From positions 17,564,001 to 17,628,000 of the forward strand of contig OZ005615.1 in NCBI GenBank assembly GCA_963930655.1: DNA of 64,000 nucleotides. Direction: 5' to 3'. The notes under the pieces were generated by a model. That model saw nothing but the letters and a program-made list of their open reading frames with translations, made no database searches and was not told the DNA's origin. Positions 46,575 to 57,600 of the stretch are shown in pieces. A program made the position numbers and the translations under genes. How positions within the stretch are numbered: position 1 is the stretch's first letter; every line of letters begins with the position of its first letter. The stretch is from Myrica gale. Lineage: Eukaryota > Streptophyta > Magnoliopsida > Fagales > Myricaceae.

Positions 46575-48922
46575 TCTTCAGTGCCATGCTCCTTGCTTGC
46601 TCCGAGGTTTCTCCATTGAATCGTCTTCCTTCTCCCTCCCATTGTAAATAGGTTTCCTTATTTTATACACGCCCTTTTACAGCTGGTGACGATCATATAT
46701 ATCTAAGACAACAATGATGATCAGCTGCCCTAATAACAATGGTTGCTAATTGCAACATAAACTCCGTAATTATAATTTTGCTTCGTTCTTCCTCTAATGG
46801 GTCTTAGCAGTAACAGACAGAATCCAAATGTTCAAATTGATGGGATGCTAATTGTGGTTGTAGGGTTTGCAAACCAAGATTTTTTTGGAAATTTTGGGAA
46901 TATTGTAAAAACTGAAGTAGATTAGATGTTTCTTAGATTTTGAGAAAAGTAGTAAAAAGTAGAATTTTATGAGGGTAAAAAAGTTGATAGATTATTTGAG
47001 TGAATTTTTTATGTTTATTGTGATAGAAAAAAATAATTTGATGGGTGAGAGAAACGATTTTGAACTTTTTTATATTATTTTCTTAACTAGAATTTTAGAT
47101 CGGCAGAACAAGTATTGGGATAGAACAAATGACCTTAATTCTTTTTTTCTTGGTTAATTTGGGAAATGGAAAGAAATTTACTCATCATAGAGGGTTAAAG
47201 AAGTAGACTCACTTGAAACAAATGACCTAATTAAGGGGTATAGAAATGGTCTTACTGGGAACAAATGAGCTAAGTAATTTCCCAATTAGTAGAAGATTCT
47301 GTCTGACTTAAGTAGAGTGGTGGAGGTTTTGGAGTGTGAGAAGAAAAGGACTTCCAGAGTTTTCATCAAAGAATAAGAAACTGAAAGAGAAGAAAGTATG
47401 GAAAAGAGAGGAGAGCAGAGAAGGAAGAAAAATTTGTCTTTTTAGGAGGTATGAATCGGTGAAAAAATGAAGAGAGGTGATTTGATTAAATTTTTATATT
47501 AATTCTATAGTAAAAATAAATAATTTGATGAAGAAATAATTTTTTGTAATTATTTTATTAAGTTCAAAATTTTGACACTCGTTGGCGATCAAAGTTCTGG
47601 ACGATTGGGTTTGAATGTAAGAATCAAAGACTCCTATGAGTGGTGTGCCATAAACACAGTGGGATAGGTCTTATGCTGCACTGTGTAATGCATTGCAGTG
47701 ACCATTTTTGCTTTTAGTTTGGCAGAGCTATCCCATGTACTTCTATTTTACATTTTTATCAGGCTTATGCCATTTTCTCCTAATTATGGGGGCAAAATTA
47801 ATCTTGCCCTTAAGTATAAAAATAACGATTTACTTAGTTTAAATATTATTGTTATTTTTTAATAATTTATTTATTAATTTTAGTAATTTTATCTCTGAGA
47901 GACATTTCAATCATTTACTTTAGTCTAAGCTGATTTGAATGGGCATATAATTTTCGAAAGTTAAGAGAAAATAAATTACCATTTTATAGTTTGAATGAAA
48001 AAATTAATTTTACCTCATAGTAACCAAATTATGACATTAGCCGTTTTTATTAGCACCATATGCGTCTCTTTCCTAGACAAACGAGTGACCGGATTGGCGA
48101 GCCAGTGGAGTGGATATGGATCACACCAAAACGACAGAGTAGGCAATCCCTCACTATGATGCTCGTGCGGTCAATTAATATCTCTTCAAACTTTTTTTTT
48201 TCTGTCATATCTCTAACCGTTTAATTCAAGAAGAATTTTCATATCTTCTTTTGATTAGTGTTCTCTATTTATTTAATGGGAAGAAAAACATTAATAATCA
48301 GAGAAGACCTATCTCATGAGTCATGGCTTACCTACTTTTAATTCGGTAAGAAAGGTATTCCTTTAAGTAGTATTTATGGATAAATGTTAATCTTGTAATC
48401 AAACGAGATTGAAACTCATGTTCTATCTCCAAAATATGATTTGTCTTTGAAAAAATCAGTTTAGAGTAGAACTAACACTTAGAGGTTAGAGGGAGTGAAT
48501 AGGCACTTTCCCTTAAATTAAAAGATAATTCCAAATTTCTGAAATTTTCTCATAAACTTTACATGCGTGAGACCAACTCCTTATTTTTAGCACTTCACTT
48601 TGAGGATATCCTTATATTTTCAAACTTTGAAATACCTCTTAAATTATTGAACACTAAAACAAAAGGGAAAAAAGTCAGAGTTAGCCCCGTATCTATAGAG
48701 TAAAATCAATTTCGTACCTGATATTATCAAAATAGAGATTTGAATCATTTATCTTTTGAAAATCATCAATGTTCGCCTTGTCCCAATTAGGCGTTAATTC
48801 GGACAGAAAACATGCAAAATGATAGAAAATGCCCCTCCAAGACAAATTTTTAAGAAATAAATGAAAATAATAAAAATTTAAGAAATAATTTAAAAATAAA
48901 TAGATATTGAAATAGAGTTTCA
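46575..48922. other. GLDP 3' flank and AT-rich intergenic DNA
   Basis: The GLDP 3'UTR presumably occupies the first few hundred bases. At 46855-47160 and 47330-47560 there are decayed AT-rich sequences resembling the Tourist-like MITEs seen at 50059 and 57047 (phrases such as 'gaaaaaagtaatttgatgggtgagaga'). No gene is seen. Confidence 0.45.
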
Positions 48923-48931
48923 AAAGTTTTA

Positions 48932-49647
48932 GGGTTAATGACCATTTTGGTCCCTGATTTTTATACTTTTTTCAAAATGGTCCATAAGTTTCAAATTTGC
49001 TCAAATTAATTTTTAGGTTATTGTTGTTTGTAGATTAATCATTATGTCCAATTTCGTCCATTATACACACAGTTAGCTAAAGGTGGGACACGTTACACCC
49101 AATAAGATCACGCACGTGTACCAATTTGAGAAAAAAAACTCACAAAAGGTTGTCCACATTGGCATATTCGTTAAAAAAAATGAACAGGGGAGGTCACCCC
49201 TTCGTGCAAGGGAGCCTTAATCTGGGCTCCCCGTCGCCCACCCCCGCAGCTCCCCTGATAAGGGATGGCCAGGAGCCGCCCACCCCGATGACGGGGAGCC
49301 CAAATTTGGGCTCCCTCGTGGTGGTGGTCACAGGAGAGCCACCCCTGCGAACGGGAGCCCAGATTTCGACTCCCCGTCACTGGGGTGACCTCTTTTATTT
49401 TGAAAATGCCAACATGGATAGCCTTTTGTGAGTTTTTTTTTTCAAATTGGTACACGTGACTGGATCTTATTGGGCGTGACGTGTCTCGCCGTTATGTTAG
49501 TTGACTGTGCATGTGAGAACGAAATTGGACGGAATGATTAAATCGACAAACAACAAAAATTTAAGGACTAATTTGAGCAAATTTAAAACTCATGGACCAT
49601 TTTGAAAAAAATGTATAAAACTCATGGCCCAAAATGGTCATTAAACC
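48932..49647. mobile_element. Foldback MULE MITE E with exact 9-bp target duplication
   Basis: The ends GGGTTAATGACCATTTTGG and CCAAAATGGTCATTAAACC are inverted repeats extending about 200 bp. The flanks AAAGTTTTA (48923-48931 and 49648-49656) are identical. The centre has GGGGAGCCCA/TGGGCTCCCC modules like element D, so D and E belong to one family but have diverged. No protein is encoded. Confidence 0.9.
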
Positions 49648-50058
49648 AAAGTTTTATTTAAAAAATATTATTTGTTTAAAATATCATATTTTTAAATTTT
49701 TAAATAATTTTATCTTGAAGGACATTTTATGATGTTTCTCCTAAACAAAACTTATCAAAAAAACAAATACAAAATTAATTTAAATTTTAAATTTGACACG
49801 AAATTTCGCAATCATTCAAAAACTAACAGACTAATTAATGGGGGACAATTGTATTTCCCAGATTGTTTTTTTTTTTTGTTTTGCTGTAGTGCCTTTTTGA
49901 TCTTGGTTGTTACGTTTTCGTGGGTGCAGCTTTTGTTTATGTTTCTGTTGGCTGTTGCTTCGAGTTTTACAACTACAACTTAAATGAAAAACAAGAGAAG
50001 AAAACAAAAACAACATTTTATACCAAACTTTGACAGTTTCTCCTAGTCGGCTGTTTAA

Positions 50059-50235
50059 GGGTGGGTTTGTGTTGGAAAATTTTTGCTATTGGCTTTAGCG
50101 AAAAAGTAAAGAGAGGTGATTTTTTATATTTTTTGTAGTGAAAAGTTATGATTTGATGGGAGAGAGAGATTATATTGTAATATTTTATTGTGAGAGGGTG
50201 AAAAATTTTGTGAAATTTTTCATGCAAACACAACC
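50059..50235. mobile_element. Tourist-like MITE (PIF/Harbinger)
   Basis: The ends GGGTGGGTTTGTGTTGGAAA and 'atgcaaacacaacc' form inverted repeats, flanked by TAA on both sides (50056-50058 and 50236-50238). The TAA duplication and the 177-bp size fit Tourist MITEs. The interior resembles the copy at 57047-57224. Confidence 0.78.
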
Positions 50236-50238
50236 TAA

Positions 50239-50994
50239 GTTACTAGAGTGCTGTTGGTGTTGAAAAAAAACCTAGAATTTTAGAAAAGTTATGAATATTT
50301 ATGTTGAATAGTATTTTATAGGTATTTGTGTAAAGTGAAGAGATATATGATTTGATGTAATTGTTTAATAAAAAAAGTATTGAAGTTATGTGAAAAAGTA
50401 TAGAAAGAGAAAATTTGTGTTAAATAAAAAAATAAAAAAATTATTGGAGATTGTGTTAAAATATATTATGTTTGTATATAAATTTTTAAGATATTCGGTG
50501 ATAATTTTATGAATGGATTTAAATTGTAGAAAAAATTTGAAAACTAACATTATCTAAGTATCCCTCCATTGGGAGTACCTCTTCCTTAATAAACTTCCTT
50601 CTATTCAGCCAAGAAAAAAAAAAAAACTTCCTTCTATTCTATCCCTCATCTTGAACGCGACACGTCCCTCTCAATTAAACTTACAGGTTATCCATAACTT
50701 TGGTTCTTTTCCACCGAAGCGAAAAAAAAACCATCCCATCTTAATTCCCCTATACTTTCAATATACAATTAATAATTTGAAGAAACTAAATAAAAAAGAA
50801 GGAAAATCAATAGAACAAAATATCTTCTTCTTCTGTTTTTTCCAGTAGGCAATATAATTATAATAGTAGATTTCCACTTCGCTATGATTGCGTGCTAAAA
50901 ACTGAATAAGAAAAGATAAACGAGATAAAAAATTTTAAAATATAAAAAATAAAGAAAAGGAAAAGTCGCAAGCCTTCCGTTACTTTTTATGTAG
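50239..50994. other. AT-rich stretch with MITE remnants
   Basis: 50250-50560 contains diverged pieces of the same Tourist-like family (words such as 'tagaattttagaaaagttatg'). The rest holds no recognisable gene. Confidence 0.4.
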
Positions 50995-51176
50995 ATTGTA
51001 TTTGCGTTATTAAAATTTTAGGATATTTGATTTGGTAAAAAGGTCAAGAGAGAAGTAATTTTTAATATTTATTATTGTAAAAAGTAATGATGTGACGAAG
51101 AGAAAGAAATTATATTGTAATTTTTTATTGTGTTAAACTTTGAGGAGGTGTAAAATTTTTGTTAACAAACCCACAT
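50995..51176. mobile_element. Second Tourist-like MITE copy, degraded ends
   Basis: The interior (TTTTTAATATTTATTA, 'gtaatgatgtgacgaagaga', TATATTGTAATTTTTTATTG) matches the copy at 57047-57224 nearly base for base over more than 100 bp. The ends (GTATTTGCGTTATTAAAATT and AATTTTTGTTAACAAACCC) are poorer, and no clean TWA duplication is seen, so the borders are approximate. Confidence 0.7.
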
Positions 51177-51691
51177 GTAGTCTCATTAATTTGTTTAGAG
51201 CCTTGATCATCTTCCCGTGATAAAAGTGCGTGCGGGTTCAATTGAATGAATGCAGATTCCCGTATGAGATTACTATTCGTAGGATGTCTCCTTTACCGAA
51301 ATTTTGGAGAATATTTTTAAAATTTAAGGAATTTTTTGAATGTTGAAATTTATTGAAATTTGTGAAAAGTTTAAGATATATGCGTAAAAGTTAGAAATAT
51401 ATTTATTTTGTTAAAAATTTTAAGAAAAACATGTCATATTATAAAAATGGCTTTGTTTATTTTTTATTTTTTTAAAAATTATTTTGGGATATACAGTGCA
51501 TTGGAGGGAATTGGTGGGCGGTTAATTTAATCCTTCAAGTGGTGGTAGCTTGACGGGGAAGGGTGCGCAGGTTAAGCGGAATCTGCTTTGGCGGTAGTGA
51601 GCTTAGGTTAGGCCAGTACAGAGGGAAGGAGCGAGAGAGAGAGAGAAACCTTTTATGCTTCTGCAAAGAGAGATAAAGAGTTGTTCGTTAG

Positions 51692-54600
51692 ATGTCGATG
51701 CCCAAAATGAAGCATCTACTGAGAAAGCTTCACATCGGTGGTGGACTCAATGAGCACCACAGATTTGGCGATACCCGACCCGTGCCAAGCCCGACACCGA
51801 GTCCAACTGCGCCCGCTTCGTCTTCTTCGGCGGGTAGTTCGACCTCTGCCGACGCTACAGTGGGGAGAACGGCGACCTTTGAGTCGGTGGGTGATCGGAT
51901 GGCTTGGGACGGTGGAGCGAGTGATGGGTGCGTGGATTTCAATCTCTTGGAGGAGGAGTTTCAGGTGCAGTTGGCCCTAGCAATTAGCGCGTCGGATCCC
52001 GATGGGCGCGAGGACCCCGAGACGGCTCAGATCGACGCCGCCAAACGGATTAGCCTCGGGTGCTCCGCTCCCGTCTCTGATAGCCAAGCCCTAGTCAAGT
52101 TCCTATCGCTTCGGTATTGGGTAGGCCGTGAATTCCGAATCCTCACAATTCACTGTTAATCGTTCATAATTCCATGGTCTGTGAATTGGAGCGAGTTAGG
52201 TCTGTTTGTCAATTTTGTGGATCTTGTTCGTCTGGTTATGGGTTCCATCTACTTACTTTTATGTTTGGATCATTTCCGCAATTATACGAAACGTGTTGTA
52301 CGTAATATATTGGGCCTTTGGCGAAATGTCGTTTTAGGATTATTACTTTGGTGCATTGATGTTGGAGTGATGGTTGGCGAATTCTGGCTGATTTTTTTTC
52401 CTAATAGAGATGCCTTGTTCTTTGTATTGCATGTTTTTATGTCGCTAAATGGTTCTTGCATCTATTAATCTACCTCGATTGTTGCATGTATTTGTCTACA
52501 TCGATTACCTACTACTCTATTATTTCATTCTGGATTCCCCACCCCGACTCTTAAGTATTGATAGAATAATGATAGCCCTGCTATTTAGTTGTAAATCGAA
52601 TTCTCATGTGTAATCTGGTTTATATCTTAATCTGGATTCGCTCAGCTATTTTCAGCACTTGAATTTGCTTATTGATGGATTTTCTTCACCACTTCTTTTC
52701 TGGGCTGTGGAGGAATTGGGTGAATTTGATGTAGACTCCACTTGTGTTTTTGCCGTCACGATTCATGTTGCTAACTATAACTTTGGTTGATAATAGCATT
52801 TGGGCTCTGTCGCTAATAATTGTCCATGTCATTGCAAACTGTTGGCAGTGGGGGGTGTTAGGGTAGTGATCAGGAGCATTATTTTTGTTTATGAATCATA
52901 TATTGCCTTCTTTATGCTGTGTAGATCATTAATTTACATTGCCGATTTAAGTATTTTTGCCCATGTGATAAGTGCAGTTATATATTAATTGCCTGATCCG
53001 TTGTATGCGATAACCCACGTGAACTATTTTCTCAAGTCGCTTATGGAAATATTTATATAATATCTATGTCGGGGTTATGCTGTTATTAATTCGATTTCTC
53101 TGGTCTTATGGTATGGATATGTTTTATCTGGTTCTGATTTTTGAAGATTTTGATGAGTTTCATTATTTTACCTTTTTTAAACCTCCAACGTTATTACTGG
53201 GAAATTGAGGAAAACCAAAGAAACAATATTTGAGGTCTCCATATTGATGTCTTGTGTTAAATATGAAATGCTTGGCTTATCTAAGCCAGACAGCTAAATT
53301 GCGCCTATCTGTGGTGGAGGTCTTGTATTCTAAGAGCTTAGAGCTTGAAAATCTCAATTTTTTTTTCTACATGCACATTCTTTTATTATTGACTGTGATG
53401 GGGTAAAGGTTTTTGACAAATTTCTGTTTGTATTGCATGCAGAATTATAATGTTGTAAATTATCATGAAAAAGTGATGGACGGATTTTACGTTGTATATG
53501 GCATTGCTTCAAAGTTGGACACACAAGGGAAGATGCCGTTGTTGGTTGATCTGCAAGCAATATCTATTTCAGATAAGGTTGACTATGAGGTTATTTTGGT
53601 AAATCGCTTGGTTGATCTTGAACTTCAGAAACTTGAGAAGATAGCATGTACAATATACAGAGAGTGTCAAGTTTCTGAGCATGGTCTGCTTTTAAGTGGC
53701 ATAATTCAGAAGATTGCTGATCTTGTCGTTGATAGAATGGGTGGTGTGGTAGTTGATGCTGATGAGATGTTGAAAAGATGGAACATGAGGAGTTACGAGT
53801 TACGGAATTCTCTCAACACTATTATTCTTCCCCTTGGACGTCTTGATATTGGACTTTCACGCCACAGGGCCTTGCTATTTAAGGTTTAACATCTCTTGAC
53901 TTACCTTATTCAGACTGAATTATGAAGAAAATTATGCACTTTTAATTACCTCAGGCATTTTGATTACTTAATTTCTATCATAGTTGCCATTTGCGTTCTG
54001 GGAAAATATTCCCTTGGTTTGTTTACATTTTATTTGTAACGATTGCAAAATGTTTGTCATCTTCTGTAAAAACAGTGGAAAGAGGTTATTTATTGATGCT
54101 TGTGGTGCTAGGTACTAGCTGATAGGATTAATCTTCCATGCATGCTGGTCAAAGGAAGCTACTACACTGGCACGGATGATGGAGCTGTGAACTTTATCAA
54201 AATTGATAATGGAAGGTGATGATCTCCAGCCATGGTTTTTCGATGCTTGAAATACTAAATTGGCATTTTTGCACATGTTATGCATGTTAGGTTTCTTTTG
54301 TGTTGCACTCATCCTGTAACCTAGTGTCAACCTTGATCAGTGGGTGTGCAAATGGTTCCGGTAAAATTCTTATGGGTTCATACCACTGACTTGCGATGGA
54401 AGCCCACATTGCAGTGGGGATGACGGAGGTTTGTTGGTGTGAGGCCTATTCCCTATCTGTAGGAAGTTGCTGTTTTTAGTTCAAACATTTCTTTGATAAG
54501 GAAAAGAAATGGATAAATGAAGCAGGACATTCATCCCTTTACATCGTTGACGTTCTCTGACATTCCAAATTAGATTCTGTATAATAACTATACACCTTTA

Positions 54601-57600
54601 AGGATGCGTCCTCCAAATTAGAATTAGTAAGTATTGGACTGTCCTTTGAGACATCCACACGCTGCAGTCCTCTGACGTTACAAATGATGGATTACAAAAG
54701 TGTAGATTCAAGATAATGCGGTGTTAGGGTGCCCTTTTGTTGATTTTCATGATTTTCTTAGTTTTGTTGCTTGTTTGGACTAAGCGATTTCGGTATAGTC
54801 CCTTGTACTGCTTTCGCTTTTTCTAATAATAATATTGGCTTACTTATCAAAAAAAAAAAAGGCAAGATAAGCATTAATATCTTATGGATAGTTCATTATC
54901 AGATAATTGATTCTTTGATTTGATGCAGTGAATATATTATCGATCTCATGGGTGCTCCTGGCACACTTATTCCTGCTGAAGTACCCAGCAGTCAACTCCC
55001 GAATCCTGGCTTTGATGCAAGGGGCTTTGCAGACCTCTTACGAACACCCCAAGATGTATGTTTGGTGGATGATGAAGGATCCAGAATGCTGGCAATACCA
55101 CCTGATCTTGAAAGATTTTTTGCTGTTGGGAGTTCAAAGGCGGAGGAAGCTTCAGCTGTAGGAATTCAAACGAAAGTAACTCAAACTGAGAGATTTGAAG
55201 ATCAGTGGGACAGGCTTCTTCCATCACTGAATACATCATGTGAGAGCTCATCAGAAGCATATGGACAAGCATCGACTGCACAGAAAAAGAAGGTTAATGA
55301 TGTCTCAGAATTCGTAATCAGTGCAGCCAAGAACCCTTCGTTTGCTCAGAAACTACATGCTGTTCTGTTAGAAAGTGGTGCATCGCCACCTCCAGATTTG
55401 TTTTCGGACATAGATGCACATGAACAAAGTAGTTTAGTGAGTGGGAAAACTGCGGATAATGAGGTTGGATGTGGTCCTGATGGGGTTTATTCTAACCATG
55501 GGCAGTCCCTTGTACCCTACAATAGAGTGGAGCCCTTGAACAATGTTCATTATGATAGGAAACAAAAACTGTCTGCAGAGAGGTTAGCCCAACCAAATAA
55601 CGAATTGGAAAAAGTTTCCTTTACCTCAGATGCTTCTTCGCCCTCTCAACCTACCACAAAGAGGATTTTGCTTTTTGGTGGTGGAGCTAACGGCCAATTC
55701 CAGACTGATGCGGCGGGTGTGAATGTGGTTGCTCTTAATCAGCCTCAAATGGTTGCTAGATCCTTGGATGAGGGACAAATTCATGAATCATTTTTCGGTG
55801 CTGCAGCTGACTCTTGCCAAAGACTTGATAGTTTTCCCTTGGTCAGTGATGATAAACAGTGGTTTCAGAATATGCTTGGAATTTTTAATGACATTGAAGT
55901 GAGCAAAGAATCCCCTGGGAAATTAATGGAAATGTCCAACAGTGGCCTTTGTGTTGCTTCTGATGCCCATGGTGAGGGTATTAGACCAGTTCTGTGGGAA
56001 GTTGCAAAATTAGAAGTTAGATGGGAGGATCTACGGATTGGTGAACGCATTGGTATTGGTAAGTCAATAACAATCATTTTGTTTCAAATCAAATAAATTA
56101 TTTTTTCTAAGATTTATTGAAACAAACTATAAATGTAATTGTCACCATAATTGTCAATACCACTGAAAATGTAACTATCAATACGATAATTAGGAATTAT
56201 TTATATATTAATAATCTCTCTCTCAAATGGTAAGTTACGCCCACCTGGTGAGTCTTTAACCCACACCCAAACCCTCCACCCCATTCATATCCCAACATCT
56301 ATCGGCTTAGGTGTATTTTTATCTAGGGTTAAATACACTTTCACCCTTCAATTTTGAGGGTCTTGATATGGGAAGTTTTCTAACCCGATTGCTAAGGCCA
56401 TTTAGAGATTGATTCCTTCATGCATTTGGTGGTGTCTTTAGAGGGAGAGCAACAATAGATGTTTCGAAGATGTTTCGTTGTCTTTGGTGAACTTGCAAGG
56501 GTTTTTGTTTCTTTCTCTTTTCTATTGGGCTAATGTGGTGTTAGGCTGCCCTTTTGTTGATTTCAATGATTTCCTTAGTTTTGTTGTTTGTTTGGACAAA
56601 GGGTCTTCGGTATAGTCCCTTGTATTGGTTTCGCTTTTTCTAATAAGATTAGCTTACTTATCAAAAAATTTTGGGGGTCTTGACACTTTGCACCCCGATC
56701 TATTATTTTTGTCACATTTCACCCACCAATTATTGATTTTAAACACTTTGCACTGTCCCTTGAAATTTTTGGTTAATTTAGACGGAAAATGATTTTTTAA
56801 TGTGCGAAATGACAATTTTAACCCCATATTTTGTTTGCATTGACCATGGTAAAATTGTAATTTTCGGGATCAAAAATTAAATTTCCGTCCAAATTGATGG
56901 AAAATTTTAATTGAGGGTTCGAACTGTCTGAAATCAATAGTTGGTGGGTGCAATGTGACAAAAATAATAGATCAGGGTGCAAAGTGTCAAGACCCCCAAA
57001 GTTGGAGGGTGCAAAGTGTAATTAACCCTTTTATCTATCATCCTTAGGTTGTGTTTGAGTGTCAAAATTTTAGGGTATTGGATTTGGTGAAAAGGTGAAG
57101 AGATGATTTTTAATATTTATTATAGTGAAAAGTAATGATGTGATGGAGAGAGAGATATTATATTGTAATTTTTTATTGTGTTAAAATTTTAGGAAGGGTA
57201 AAATTTTTGTAATCAAACATAGCCTTAGGAGCACTGACCTTGACTTTGTTGTTTTGGTTATTTGATTTGATTATTTCATAATAGTCTTACATGATGTTTC
57301 TGGCAGGTTCGTATGGTGAGGTTTATCGCGCAGATTGGAATGGCACTGTGAGTTATATTTTCACGCATATGTCATTTTTGTCTTATCTTTTGTCAGTAGT
57401 AACCTTTTAAGCAGTGGCAGGGGGAGGGGGAGGCTAGGGCGAAGGGGTGGGGAGCATGGCCCCCTTGGTTGTCATGGTTTTTAACCAATCTACTTCCACC
57501 ACTTTTCATGCCCCCCTGCACTCTTTTGGTTTTCCCCGTACAACAATTCTATCTTTCAGATTAAATAGGAGAATATGTAGTGCCCTATTGTTTCTAACAT

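Noticed and set aside
57415-57480. hAT-like end in intron 5 of the MAPKKK gene
   Set aside because: Only one end-like purine-rich motif is visible, with no partner terminus or 8-bp duplication.
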